NCBI GenBank assembly: GCA_017617805.1
Contig: JAFZVN010000076.1
Location: forward strand, 1 to 64,000
Origin: Bacteroidaceae bacterium
Lineage (GTDB): Bacteria > Bacteroidota > Bacteroidia > Bacteroidales > Bacteroidaceae
Length of the DNA: 64,000 nucleotides
Reading direction: 5' to 3'
Below are positions 24,675 to 33,030 of this stretch, in pieces. Below the pieces are notes generated by a model that made no database searches, was not told where the DNA came from, and saw nothing but the letters and a program-made list of their open reading frames with translations. The first letter of the stretch is position 1. Each line of letters starts with the position of its first letter. The position numbers were made by a program, and so were the translations under genes.

Positions 24675-26583
24675 TGGGGAGTGTGTATTTCATGCGAACC
24701 ACATTGCCTCTTTGCTTAGCAGGCTCCCATTTAGGCATGCCTTTGACCACTCGGATTGCCTCATCCTCCAAAGCCTTGCTACAAGATTCCAACTGCTCGG
24801 GAGTGGCTTCCACTTCCTCACCTTTCGCTATTTTTTCCTTGGCTGTTTTTGCAAGTGCGGTGACTAAGATTCCATCAATATTAGCAGCAGCATTTCTGAC
24901 AATCTCATAATTGCTGAGCGAACCATCTTTCTCTACGATGAACTGTACGAGCATGCGGCCTTGTATGCCATTCTCTGCCGCCTCTGTCGGATATTTCACC
25001 GTTGTGGCGATGTATTGCATGAGGGCACCTTGTCCACCAGGGTATGCCGCAACTTCCTCACAGACATCAAAAACTTCGTCGCCAGGGGTTTTCTGTGCTT
25101 GATCCTCTTTCATGTTGAATGCATCAGGGTTCACCTTAATCTCGATGACACCATTCTTGCCCTTGTCGCCATAGATGGCTGTGGCTGCTCCGTCTTTGAG
25201 AACGGTGATGCCTTGAACGTCTTCTGGCTTGATGTTGAGGAACTTGGCGATGGTTTCATCATTGAGTGTTTTGTAAGAATCGGTAGGGAACTTGATTTCA
25301 CGTCCATTGACAAGGATGAGTGGTTCATCGCCATCAGGAGCTGCTGATGCTTCTTGGGTGTGGATAACAATGATGCCGTGCTTGTCCTTGTAGTCGTACT
25401 TGGCCGTTCCGTTGGCTGTCTTCAGTATCTCAAACTTTGAATTTGCCAACAACGTCTTGTAGTTTCTCAGTTCGGCTTCAGTGGCTTGACGCCCATCGAT
25501 GAACACATATTCAGCGGTGCATTCGAAGTAGCCTTCAGCGGGCTTGCCTTCGTGTGTGAAGCCCATGATTCTGCCATACTGGTCGGCAACGGGATGGATG
25601 GCAAATGGAGTATTGTCATCGGTGCTTACCTCCTCAGTAAGGATGCTCTCTTTCACCTCTGTGAGTGTAGGTACAGCCGTCTTTTTCAACGTCTTCACCA
25701 TATCTTCCACAGGGTCGGTCTCAATAGGTGTGGCGAATACACTGATGGTGAGTGCAGCCACTGGAATGGCGCAGAGTGCTTTGAGCATGAGCCATCGGTT
25801 GGATTTCTTTTGGTACATCATAATGATACGTTTTTTGAGTGAGCCGTGATTCAGATTGTTGGTGAAAGGCTGCAGACGATCCCCCACAACTTTGGTCACG
25901 AGAAGTTGTTGATATGATTTTGCATCGATGCCTTGATTGATGACTGCCTGGTCGGCCTCGTACTCATGCACGGCCTTGAGGTCGCGGCTAAGAAGCCAGA
26001 TGAAGGGACTGAACCACTGGAGGTGTTTCATCACCTCGAGCAGCAGGAGGTCGTAGGTGTGTCCCAGGCGTATGTGTTCCTGTTCATGGGTCAGAATATA
26101 GGGTCGGTTCTCCTCATAATCCTTCACGCTCATCACGATATAGCGGAAGATGCTGAAGGGCGGCACATCCTGATTGTGCAGGATGACGGTGTTGCCATGA
26201 GCATCAGTATGTCTCACACCTGTGTGCAGGAATCTGGACAGCGAAAAAGCCTGCACGAGGGTGACGATGAGCATGATGGCGACTCCTGCGAGATAGATCC
26301 ACGATAGCAACTGAATCCATGTGAATCGGGTCACTTGGGTCGGTCGGATGACAATCTCCATCGTGCCTGTCTGCATGTAGTTCTGTGCCAGATAGACCTC
26401 TTCGTTCAGCGCTGTGGGATGGGAGGTGGTGACGTTGAACATTGGCATGATAAGCGACACGAGCATGATGCCCACCAGCATGCAGCGGTTGAAACGATGG
26501 AAGGTTTCTTTGCTCAGGAACAGAAAGAAACAGCTGTATAGCAGCGCCATCGTGATGGCTGATTTGAGGATATAGAGTACCAT
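24655..26583 (-). CDS. BlaR1-like M56 metallopeptidase with plug-like and TonB C-terminal domains
   Basis: A 642-residue protein. Three to four membrane helices precede and follow the zinc motif HEQEH at 166-170, with EYEAD further on as third-ligand region; a further helix is near 270. The periplasmic part contains a segment ending GAATAIYGDKGKNGVIEI, typical of TonB-receptor plug-like modules, and the last 100 residues (YPGGQGALMQYIATTVKYP onward) are a TonB C-terminal domain. By family it senses an envelope signal and cleaves the adjacent BlaI-type repressor. The antibiotic or stress sensed is unknown. Confidence 0.9.
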   Translation of the reverse strand: MVLYILKSAITMALLYSCFFLFLSKETFHRFNRCMLVGIMLVSLIMPMFNVTTSHPTALNEEVYLAQNYMQTGTMEIVIRPTQVTRFTWIQLLSWIYLAGVAIMLIVTLVQAFSLSRFLHTGVRHTDAHGNTVILHNQDVPPFSIFRYIVMSVKDYEENRPYILTHEQEHIRLGHTYDLLLLEVMKHLQWFSPFIWLLSRDLKAVHEYEADQAVINQGIDAKSYQQLLVTKVVGDRLQPFTNNLNHGSLKKRIIMMYQKKSNRWLMLKALCAIPVAALTISVFATPIETDPVEDMVKTLKKTAVPTLTEVKESILTEEVSTDDNTPFAIHPVADQYGRIMGFTHEGKPAEGYFECTAEYVFIDGRQATEAELRNYKTLLANSKFEILKTANGTAKYDYKDKHGIIVIHTQEASAAPDGDEPLILVNGREIKFPTDSYKTLNDETIAKFLNIKPEDVQGITVLKDGAATAIYGDKGKNGVIEIKVNPDAFNMKEDQAQKTPGDEVFDVCEEVAAYPGGQGALMQYIATTVKYPTEAAENGIQGRMLVQFIVEKDGSLSNYEIVRNAAANIDGILVTALAKTAKEKIAKGEEVEATPEQLESCSKALEDEAIRVVKGMPKWEPAKQRGNVVRMKYTLPITFRLQ

Positions 26584-26587
26584 AGTA

Positions 26588-26616
26588 ATTTACGATTTGA
26601 CGATTGACTATTTACT
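26588..26616. repeat. Heptamer array in the blaI-blaR1-like gap
   Basis: ATTTACG, ATTTGACG (8 bp), ATTGACT, ATTTACT. On the minus (coding) strand it sits immediately before the BlaR1-like start codon. Its sequence matches, in the same orientation relative to the gene, the array before alaS at 34051-34079. Confidence 0.75.
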
Positions 26617-26623
26617 ATTATAT

Positions 26624-27010
26624 TTATTTCTTGATCATCTCCATGATTTCTGCAAGATCTTCTTCCGACACTTCCTCCTGTTTGGCGAAGAAGGAGAGCA
26701 TGGATTTGAAAGAGCCTGCGAAGAAGGTACTTTTCACTTCCTTCATCACACGGTTGGTATAAGCCTCCCTCGTGATGAGCGGCGCAAACACAAAGGTCTT
26801 GCCACCTCCTTCCAATTTGCGTGGATGGATGAAACTCTTGTTCGTCAGAATCTTCAGAAACGTGGCGATGGTGGAGTAGGCGGGTTTAGGCTCAGGATAC
26901 TGCTCAATGATCTGATGCGTCGTGAGTCCTTCCCTTGGAGCATTCCAAAGCACGTCCATGATTTCCATCTCGGCCTTGGTCAATTGTCTTTCTTCGTCGT
27001 TTCGCTTCAT
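26624..27010 (-). CDS. BlaI/MecI-family repressor
   Basis: A 128-residue winged-helix repressor: LTKAEMEIMDVLW, GLTTHQIIEQ and YSTIATFLKILTNKSFI form the HTH and wing of the BlaI/CopY family, and the C-terminal helices serve dimerisation and carry the expected cleavage region. It should bind the two palindromes directly upstream of its own gene and be inactivated by the BlaR1-like protease encoded 40 bp downstream. Confidence 0.93.
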   Translation of the reverse strand: MKRNDEERQLTKAEMEIMDVLWNAPREGLTTHQIIEQYPEPKPAYSTIATFLKILTNKSFIHPRKLEGGGKTFVFAPLITREAYTNRVMKEVKSTFFAGSFKSMLSFFAKQEEVSEEDLAEIMEMIKK

Positions 27011-27014
27011 CTTT

Positions 27015-27084
27015 ATCTAATATTTTAGATTATTAATTTAACTTTTTAGATTTTCTGCGGCAAAGTTAATCTAAAGTTTTAGAT
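27015..27084 (-). promoter_or_regulatory. Promoter and two operators of the blaI-blaR1-like operon
   Basis: Minus-strand -7 box TAACTTTG (27068-27061) is flanked by two 16-bp palindromes: ATCTAATATTTTAGAT (27015-27030) and ATCTAAAGTTTTAGAT (27069-27084). A further half site TTTTAGAT lies near 27045. The arrangement is that of a BlaI autoregulatory operator; only the family link is inferred. Confidence 0.8.
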
Positions 27085-27195
27085 AATGCCAAATAAAAAG
27101 CGAGAAAAATGCATGTCAACGACTAAGTTTAACTTTTTTTGTTAGATATTCTGTTATTTTTATTAGATATTAAGATTGGTTTTCCGTTTTTTGTG

Positions 27196-27203
27196 TAACT
27201 TTG
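27196..27203 (+). promoter_or_regulatory. -7 box for the 302-residue secreted protein gene
   Basis: TAACTTTG, 35 bp before the start codon and divergent from the blaI-like promoter. Confidence 0.6.
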
Positions 27204-27238
27204 GCGCAAAATCAATTGTTTAACCCAATAAAATCGGA

Positions 27239-28147
27239 ATGATGAAAACAAAGAACATCTTTTTGGCGGCATTGACCCTGATGAGTGTCATGACTGCCAA
27301 CGTGAACGCACAGAATGCGAACGAAACGCCACAGCAGAAGTTTGAGCGGCTGGCGAAGGCTGCTGATGAAGACCCCACGAATTGGCAGAAGCAGAAAGAG
27401 GTAGGAGAATTCCTGATCAACCATGATGAGGGAATGTATGACCAGGTGGCTGCCATGAAGTACTTCGAGCGCATCTACCACCTGGTGGCTGATGTGAATA
27501 GGGAAGTGCCCGACTCCGTGTTTGAGGAGGCTGGGATTGTGCTGATGTTTACAGCCATGAATCAGAAAGACATGAAGGCAGCCATGTTCTATGGTGATGA
27601 GCTGAACCGATATGTTAAAGTGACGAATAATGAGGAAAGCACATCCCCCATGACGGTCAACACTGTGGCTGTATTGCTGGAGATGGCGGATGAACGCATT
27701 TTGGAAGCCGCCGACCGATTGAGCGAAGTGCGGAAGGAATTGTCACGCCGAGAGTTTCAGGGCGTTGAGCATACTGACATGCTGATGTGCGTGCTCTATG
27801 ACCAAGTGTTTAGTGAGTACAAGAAGTTTGTGGAGAACAAACTGATGGAAATCACGATAGATGGCAAGCCTTATGTGATTCTTGCTATGGGGGAGTGGAA
27901 TGTTGAGCAACCGCTCATGGGCTGGGTTGATGACACAAGCGAGACTGCACCAGTGCTGATGGGTGAAGATGGTGTTGTTCGCGATGACCTGCATGGTCAG
28001 ATTCTCTTCAACTTCAACTGGAGCGAAAAGGATATGGCTGTCGTAAAGAGCGATGACACCAACACCCGCATCATCACCGTCACTCCTGAACGCCGCCAGC
28101 AGTTGATTGAGGCGTATAAGAAATTCTTGAAAAAGGGAAAGAAGTGA
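27239..28147 (+). CDS. Secreted helical protein of unknown function
   Basis: A 302-residue protein with a signal peptide (IFLAALTLMSVMTANVNAQ). The body is mostly helical (residues 30-190) and may be a TPR-like solenoid; the C-terminal 90 residues are more beta-rich (ITIDGKPYVILAMGEW). I do not recognise the family. Two adjacent ATGs (27239, 27242) are possible. It is followed by a lipoprotein gene 20 bp away, the two joined by a heptamer array that contains its stop codon, suggesting one transcript. Confidence 0.65.
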   Translation: MMKTKNIFLAALTLMSVMTANVNAQNANETPQQKFERLAKAADEDPTNWQKQKEVGEFLINHDEGMYDQVAAMKYFERIYHLVADVNREVPDSVFEEAGIVLMFTAMNQKDMKAAMFYGDELNRYVKVTNNEESTSPMTVNTVAVLLEMADERILEAADRLSEVRKELSRREFQGVEHTDMLMCVLYDQVFSEYKKFVENKLMEITIDGKPYVILAMGEWNVEQPLMGWVDDTSETAPVLMGEDGVVRDDLHGQILFNFNWSEKDMAVVKSDDTNTRIITVTPERRQQLIEAYKKFLKKGKK

Positions 28148-28164
28148 AAAGTTAAGAGTGAAAA
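28142..28164. repeat. Heptamer array AAGTGAA joining two genes
   Basis: AAGTGAA, AAGTTAA, GAGTGAA, then AAATC and ATG. The first unit contains the upstream stop codon; the downstream start codon follows directly. Confidence 0.75.
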
Positions 28165-28167
28165 ATC

Positions 28168-28728
28168 ATGAAGAAAGTATTCGTTTCTTTTGTCATCGCC
28201 ACAATGATGGCATCGCTCATGGCTTGCGGAGGCAAAACTGAGCAGAACCAAGAAGGTCAGGACTCTACAGCGATGGAGACTGAGGGAGCAGAGGCTGCTG
28301 AAGAAGAGGCTCCAAGCACTACCGTCGAATCTGAGGCTTTCACAGGAGTAGCACCAGCAGGATGGGAAATCGTGCATGTGGACGAAGAAGGTTTCCAGTT
28401 CAAGAACCGCAATGCGGAAGGTCCACTGACGCCAACGGTTACAGTCCACAGGGCTTATGGCACAGCTATTGAGGCTTATGAGTCAATTACTCAGAACCCT
28501 CCCAAAAACCTCATTGGCGATGTTGAAATAGTCGAAGGCATGGACATTGCAGGTCGCACCTATACTGGCTTCTACTTCAAGACAAAATACAACAGCGAGC
28601 TTAACACCATTGCGTATGGCCTCATCACCGACCTTGACAACGGTACCCCAATCTACGTAACGGTGGAAAACATCGACATTGACGATGATGACGTTCAGGC
28701 AGTGTTTGCAAGCATCAAGGAGAAGTAA
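28168..28728 (+). CDS. Lipoprotein of unknown function
   Basis: A 186-residue protein with a lipobox LMAC (Cys20), followed by an acidic low-complexity linker (residues 23-55) of the kind that can direct surface exposure in Bacteroidota, though here it starts after GGKTEQ. The folded part (60-186) is alpha/beta with AGWEIVHVDEEGFQFKN and repeated TYTGFYFKT and TPIYVTVEN strands. No family recognised. Confidence 0.7.
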   Translation: MKKVFVSFVIATMMASLMACGGKTEQNQEGQDSTAMETEGAEAAEEEAPSTTVESEAFTGVAPAGWEIVHVDEEGFQFKNRNAEGPLTPTVTVHRAYGTAIEAYESITQNPPKNLIGDVEIVEGMDIAGRTYTGFYFKTKYNSELNTIAYGLITDLDNGTPIYVTVENIDIDDDDVQAVFASIKEK

Positions 28729-28755
28729 ACCTGTAGCGAAAACTAAAAACTAAAA

Positions 28756-28869
28756 GTGAAAAATTTGCTACCGCAGCAGTAAGTCAACAGCTGACAAACA
28801 CTCGCGGTAGCAAATTTTTCACTTTTCGTTTTTCGTTTTTCGTTTTCTATGCGGTAGCAAACTTTTCAC
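28756..28869. repeat. Palindromic element, TTTGCTACCGC family, copy 3 plus a solitary arm
   Basis: Arms 28756-28774 and 28804-28822 are perfect 19-bp reverse complements with a 29-nt spacer. A third, unpaired right arm of the variant GCGGTAGCAAACTTTTCAC follows at 28851-28869. Outer flanks are AAACTAA/AGTGAAA heptamers. It lies between convergent genes. Confidence 0.9.
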
Positions 28870-28879
28870 TTTTAGTTTT

Positions 28880-30007
28880 TCACTTTTCACTTCGATAGAT
28901 TAGCTTTCCGTTGATGTAGCTCTTCAGCTTGCGCCAGTCTCTGGGCATCCAAAGTTCACCCTTCGAGGTGAGGAGGAGAATGTGGAAGCCTGCATCATCG
29001 CGTGTCCATTTGAGGAAGTATTCATCACTATCCTCATAGCTTACCCCATGGAGCAGGTCACCAGGATTCAGGACAGGGATTCGTTTGGTGAAATCATATT
29101 CGTAGGGCTGTTCAGGATGGCGGGTGATGTAGTCGAGTGTGAGTGAGTCGAGCTGTTTGTACAAGTCATTGGCTTCTTTCTCATATTGTGCAGGAATGAA
29201 ATAGTAAGTGCCTGTCGTCAACCCCGTGTGGCTGTTGTCGCCATACATACTGTTTCGCGTGGTCTTGTGGCTGAGATTGCCATTCACGGTTTCATCATTA
29301 AATCCCTTGTCGTGCCGCCAATAAACGGGATAGGTCTTCACACCCTTTAACTTCTTCACCGGTTTCAGAGCTGGCTGAATCAGCGTTTCGAAAGCAGCAA
29401 TGTCAAAGGGCTTCATTTCGTCGTACGTAATGCCGTTGGGTTCATCGCACCAATGAACATAGCTGCCCAACATGCTGTAGCCTTTGTTGTTGGTGTTGTA
29501 CGATTTCTGATAGTCGAAACTGGCGACTTCGCGGGCATTGGAGAAATACACATTATTCTTAATACGCGTGGCAAGGAGCGTGTCATCATCCTGACGGAAA
29601 GCCAATGAGTACTTGATGGTGTCAACATCCTCCTTGTGGTACTCATACATATAACTCTCCGAAGCCTGCTTGCCCAACAATGCGAAGGTGATGCGGATGG
29701 AATCAATCGCTTGTCCCAATTTCTTCATGCGCTGGGCATTGATGCTGTCATGCTTGCTGAGCACCATCTGCCTCACTTCCTCGCTGGGTGCCTCAACAAA
29801 ACTGGGTGCGAACGTGTTCTCTGCGATAAAAGCCTGATAGGTATGCCTCACGCCCTCCTTCCCTCGGGAGTTCGACTGTGTGTGTTTGATGTTATATCCC
29901 TGCTGACGGAGATAGCCCTCCAACTGGCGGAGTTTTTCATTGGGTTGCTGTCCCTGTGCTGTCAGGCACAATGCTACCAACAGCACGCATGTGAATAGTT
30001 TTTTCAT
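28880..30007 (-). CDS. Secreted protein of unknown function
   Basis: A 375-residue protein with a signal peptide (LFTCVLLVALCLTAQGQ). A helical N-terminal part (25-130) is followed by a mixed region with VYFSNAREVASFDYQ and a C-terminal domain (GFHILLLTSKGELWMPRDWR). I recognise no family. It is transcribed after the sigma and anti-sigma-like genes on the same strand, 21 bp downstream, so it may belong to their regulon or operon. Its last residues (RSEK) and stop codon derive from the AGTGAAA repeat. Confidence 0.65.
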   Translation of the reverse strand: MKKLFTCVLLVALCLTAQGQQPNEKLRQLEGYLRQQGYNIKHTQSNSRGKEGVRHTYQAFIAENTFAPSFVEAPSEEVRQMVLSKHDSINAQRMKKLGQAIDSIRITFALLGKQASESYMYEYHKEDVDTIKYSLAFRQDDDTLLATRIKNNVYFSNAREVASFDYQKSYNTNNKGYSMLGSYVHWCDEPNGITYDEMKPFDIAAFETLIQPALKPVKKLKGVKTYPVYWRHDKGFNDETVNGNLSHKTTRNSMYGDNSHTGLTTGTYYFIPAQYEKEANDLYKQLDSLTLDYITRHPEQPYEYDFTKRIPVLNPGDLLHGVSYEDSDEYFLKWTRDDAGFHILLLTSKGELWMPRDWRKLKSYINGKLIYRSEK

Positions 30008-30028
30008 TGTTCCGTTATTTTATTGTTA

Positions 30029-30670
30029 TTATTTTACTATCATTGCCACCTCGCGTTGCAAGCGCTCTCCACGTGAGCGGATGTCCTGCATCTGATTCAT
30101 GACGAAGGCATACGGGTCTTCAAGCCCCCCGTCCCCCGAGGGGGGAGGGCTAACGCGATGTTCTTCCATATATTCCTCCACACGAACATCTTCGTATTCA
30201 ACGTGGGCAAAAAGGAATTCTTGTACATTCTCATTTCCTTCTTCCTCCACCACCTCATGCCTCTTTGCCACCACTTTCTTCTGAGGCACCACTTGCTGCA
30301 CAGGTTTTGGCTCTTCTACCACTGCCACCGTTTTCTGTTCCACCACTTCAGGCTTCTTCACCGTTGTTTCTTTCTTAGGCTGGTTTTGCTTTACTATAAC
30401 AGGCTTTCCATCCGACTCCGGTTGTGTCAACCCTCCCCCTTTGGGGGTCGGGGGGCTAAATGTCAACAGCAGCAGGATGCTGGCAGCCACACCTGAAACT
30501 ACATACAGCCAGATGCGACGTTTGGGCTTCTCTTCCGTCTGTTCCATGCGTTGCATCAATCGTGCATTCAAATCGCTGGGCATTGATGGCTGGCGCTGTT
30601 CACGTCGGCTGATGGCCTCGCGCAAGATGTTGTCGCGCTCCAGCAGGGCATTCATATCTTTCTCGTTCAT
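30029..30670 (-). CDS. Membrane-anchored anti-sigma-like protein with two repeat insertions
   Basis: A 213-residue protein: about 60 cytosolic residues, one membrane helix (IWLYVVSGVAASILLLLTF, about 52-70), and a long Pro/Val/Glu/Lys-rich periplasmic linker ending in a helical tip. It starts 4 bp after the stop of an ECF sigma gene, the position of an anti-sigma factor. GC-rich hairpin repeats encode residues about 71-81 (SPPTPKGGGL) and about 171-183 (VSPPPSGDGGLED), i.e. both ends of the linker. Anti-sigma role is inferred from position and topology. Confidence 0.7.
   Translation of the reverse strand: MNEKDMNALLERDNILREAISRREQRQPSMPSDLNARLMQRMEQTEEKPKRRIWLYVVSGVAASILLLLTFSPPTPKGGGLTQPESDGKPVIVKQNQPKKETTVKKPEVVEQKTVAVVEEPKPVQQVVPQKKVVAKRHEVVEEEGNENVQEFLFAHVEYEDVRVEEYMEEHRVSPPPSGDGGLEDPYAFVMNQMQDIRSRGERLQREVAMIVK
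30121..30160. repeat. GC-rich hairpin element (first of an inverted pair)
   Basis: CAAGCCCCCC-GTCCCCCGAGGGGGG-AGGGCTAACGCGATG. It is close to the copy at 22651-22690 including the tail ACGCGATG, and is inside the anti-sigma-like gene in frame. Confidence 0.82.
30429..30460. repeat. GC-rich hairpin element (second of an inverted pair)
   Basis: AACCCTCCCCCTTTGGGGG..GGGGGGCTAAA, the reverse complement of the 22651 type, about 300 bp from its inverted mate at 30121 and in the same gene. Confidence 0.82.
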
Positions 30671-30674
30671 AGTG

Positions 30675-31214
30675 TCAAAGTTTTTGCATGATTTTGTATA
30701 GTTTCTTTCTGATTCGGCAGAGTTGAGAAGCAACGGTTGTGGGAATGGAATCCGTGATGTAGGCAATCTCCTTCATGCTCAGATGATCGAAATAGAACAT
30801 CGTCAACAGGTTCTGTTCGTGGGGAGGCAGATGCTCCAACGCCTGTTCCATGCGTTCGATGTTGTGCTCGTTGTTTGGTGTGTCAACGTCATCCTCCACC
30901 TCCTCCAAGTCTCCATTGTGCTCATCTATATAGACCATTGTAGGTGTCTTCCTCCGCACGAAATTCAATGCCTCATGATAGGCGATGCGTCCCAGCCATG
31001 TGGCCAGTGATGCTTGGCTTTCATCGAAGGTGCCGATGTTGCGGAAGGCCTTGACGAACACGTCTTGATAGACCTCTTCGGCATCCTCCCTTCGTTCCAC
31101 GATTCTTGCCACCAAGCGGAACACCATCTGCCCGTAGCGTGTCAGCAGCTGTTCTTGTGCCGTTCGCTTCTGCTTGAGCAAGTCTGGAATGAGGTTATTG
31201 ATTTCTTTCTTCAT
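30675..31214 (-). CDS. ECF-type RNA polymerase sigma factor
   Basis: A 179-residue sigma-70-family protein. Region 2 is seen as REDAEEVYQDVFVKAFRNI and TWLGRIAYHEALNFVRRK; region 4 as LPPHEQNLLTMFYFDHLSMKE and VASQLCRIRKKLYK. It directs RNA polymerase to an envelope-stress or similar regulon, held by the anti-sigma-like protein encoded 4 bp downstream. No ordinary -7 box is visible upstream, which fits autoregulation. Confidence 0.92.
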   Translation of the reverse strand: MKKEINNLIPDLLKQKRTAQEQLLTRYGQMVFRLVARIVERREDAEEVYQDVFVKAFRNIGTFDESQASLATWLGRIAYHEALNFVRRKTPTMVYIDEHNGDLEEVEDDVDTPNNEHNIERMEQALEHLPPHEQNLLTMFYFDHLSMKEIAYITDSIPTTVASQLCRIRKKLYKIMQKL

Positions 31215-31277
31215 CTTTTTTGTTTTCTACTCGAATATACACAGAAAACAGCAAAACATTGCAAAAAAAGGGAAAAA

Positions 31278-31355
31278 GTAAAAGTGAAAAGTGAAAAATC
31301 TATTTTACTGCCATCCGGATAGGGGATACTTAGATTTTTCACTTTTCACTTTTCA
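31278..31355. repeat. Variant palindromic element with AGTGAAA arms
   Basis: Left arm 31278-31302 and right arm from 31331 pair over about 24 bp (AAGTGAAAAATCTA / TAGATTTTTCACTT). The 28-nt spacer has the palindrome ATCCGGAT. Architecture is the same as the TTTGCTACCGC family, but inner arm and spacer differ. It lies between the M48 peptidase stop and the sigma gene on the same strand. Confidence 0.8.
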
Positions 31356-31376
31356 CTCTTCACTTTTCACTTAGTT

Positions 31377-32375
31377 TTAGAACTGTTCCAGAATCCTGAT
31401 TCTTTCTTCAGTGCTGGGGTGTGTGCTGAAGAGGGATTGGAGTTTGTCGAAGAAGTTCTGCTTGAGTTTCTTCGGATGGATGATGTAGAGTTGGGCAATG
31501 TCCTCACGATCGATTTGGCCAAGTCCTGGTGCCGCAGAAATCTTGCGCAGGGCAGAAGCCAGGGCACGAGGATTGCGGGTCAGTTCAGCACCGCCTGCAT
31601 CGGCCATGAACTCACGTTTGCGAGAGATGGCAAAACGGGTCAGCATCGAGAGGAAATAAGCGATGGCAGCACAGATGATGGCAGCCACAATGACCACCAC
31701 GATGGCTACACCGCCTTTGCCGTTGTTCGAACGACGGCTTGACCCACCACTCCATAGGAATGCACGAAGCACACCTCGTGTCAGTATGGTGAGGACGGTA
31801 GAGAGGATGCCCACAAAGACGATGCTCACGATGAGCACACGTGTGTCGCGATTGCGGATGTGGGTCAGTTCGTGGGCAATCACACCTTCCAGCTCAGCAT
31901 CGTCCAGATAGTCAATGATGCCACGTGTCAAGGTGACCGTGTAGCTCTTCTGGTTGATGCCCGATGCAAAGGCATTCAGTTGATCGTCCTCGATGATGTT
32001 CACCTTCGGCATCGTCATGCCACAACTCATGCAGAGGTTCTCCACCAGGTTATACACCCTTGGGTTCTCCCTGCGCTCCAACGGCTTGGCGCCTGTGGCA
32101 TGCTGAATCATCTGGGCATTGAACGTATAGGCAATGCCTAACCAGATGGCCACGATGATGCTCACCCAAGGAGCCCAACCCCTCCACATGTCATTGACAA
32201 TGCTCGTGTCGAAGAAGAAATTCTCCTGTCCGTACGAGTCGTAGGTGCTATCGATGCCGAAGATGCAGCAGAACACCCACAGCATGCCGAGGATGATACA
32301 TGGGAACATCAGGAGCAGCACGAAGCTGTTCCAGTTGTTCCGCATGATTTGAGTTTGGATGCCCGTGTACTGCAT
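31377..32375 (-). CDS. M48-family membrane zinc metallopeptidase (HtpX-like)
   Basis: A 332-residue protein with two N-terminal membrane helices (about 17-40 and 68-84), the zinc motif HELTH at 168-172, two more helices (about 180-205 and 225-245), and the third-ligand region REFMADAGG near 257. This is the HtpX plan: a membrane protease for quality control of membrane proteins. The start codon overlaps the lemA stop (TAATG), so the pair is co-translated; lemA-M48 pairs are common. Confidence 0.92.
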   Translation of the reverse strand: MQYTGIQTQIMRNNWNSFVLLLMFPCIILGMLWVFCCIFGIDSTYDSYGQENFFFDTSIVNDMWRGWAPWVSIIVAIWLGIAYTFNAQMIQHATGAKPLERRENPRVYNLVENLCMSCGMTMPKVNIIEDDQLNAFASGINQKSYTVTLTRGIIDYLDDAELEGVIAHELTHIRNRDTRVLIVSIVFVGILSTVLTILTRGVLRAFLWSGGSSRRSNNGKGGVAIVVVIVAAIICAAIAYFLSMLTRFAISRKREFMADAGGAELTRNPRALASALRKISAAPGLGQIDREDIAQLYIIHPKKLKQNFFDKLQSLFSTHPSTEERIRILEQF

Positions 32376-32935
32376 TAAAATTTGATCTCAGGTGCTTTCT
32401 CCACATTGGCGCGCTCGGAAGCCTCAATCTCGTACATAGCCTCTTTGTGGAAGCCGAACATGCCAGCGAGGAGGTTGTTGGGGAAAGTCTGCACAGCGTT
32501 GTTCAGCTCACGAGTAGCAGAGTTGAAGAAGCGACGAACAGCAGCGAGCTTGTTCTCGATGTCAGAGAGCTCTTCCTGCAACTGCATGAAGTTCTGGTTA
32601 GCCTTCAGGTCAGGATAAGCCTCCACCTGCACCTTCAGACCAGCCAAAGCAGAAGTCAGCTGCTGGTCAGCCTTGATCTTGTCATCGATGCTTGTAGCGC
32701 TCATGGCAGCAGAACGGGCAGCGGTGATGCTCTCCAGCAGACCCTTTTCATGCTCAGCATAGCCTTTCACGGTAGCCACCAACTGAGGCACGAGGTCATA
32801 ACGCTGCTTCAGCTGCACGTCGATGTCAGCAAAAGCGTTCTCACGGTTGTTGCGCAGTTTCACGAGGTTGTTGTAGATGCCAATGATTGCCAAAACAAGT
32901 ACGGCGACAACAACAAGAATAATGATCAGTGTCAT
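32375..32935 (-). CDS. lemA: LemA family protein
   Basis: A 186-residue protein with one N-terminal membrane helix (LIIILVVVAVLVLAIIGIY) and a coiled, helical LemA domain: NRENAFADIDVQLKQRYDLVPQLV and NSATRELNNAVQTFPNNLLA are family hallmarks. Function is not established; it usually accompanies an M48 peptidase, as here. A -7 box lies 88 bp upstream. Confidence 0.93.
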   Translation of the reverse strand: MTLIIILVVVAVLVLAIIGIYNNLVKLRNNRENAFADIDVQLKQRYDLVPQLVATVKGYAEHEKGLLESITAARSAAMSATSIDDKIKADQQLTSALAGLKVQVEAYPDLKANQNFMQLQEELSDIENKLAAVRRFFNSATRELNNAVQTFPNNLLAGMFGFHKEAMYEIEASERANVEKAPEIKF

Positions 32936-33022
32936 AATACGATAGTTTTTAGTGGTTTAATAAAGTTTTTGTTATTTCATTTTTATGGGAACACGTTCCC
33001 TTGCCATTTCAAAATGGCGTTG

Positions 33023-33030
33023 CAAAGGTA
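33023..33030 (-). promoter_or_regulatory. -7 box for the lemA-M48 operon
   Basis: CAAAGGTA on the plus strand, TACCTTTG on the coding strand. A small hairpin CCATTT/AAATGG lies just downstream in the leader (33004-33017). Confidence 0.6.
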
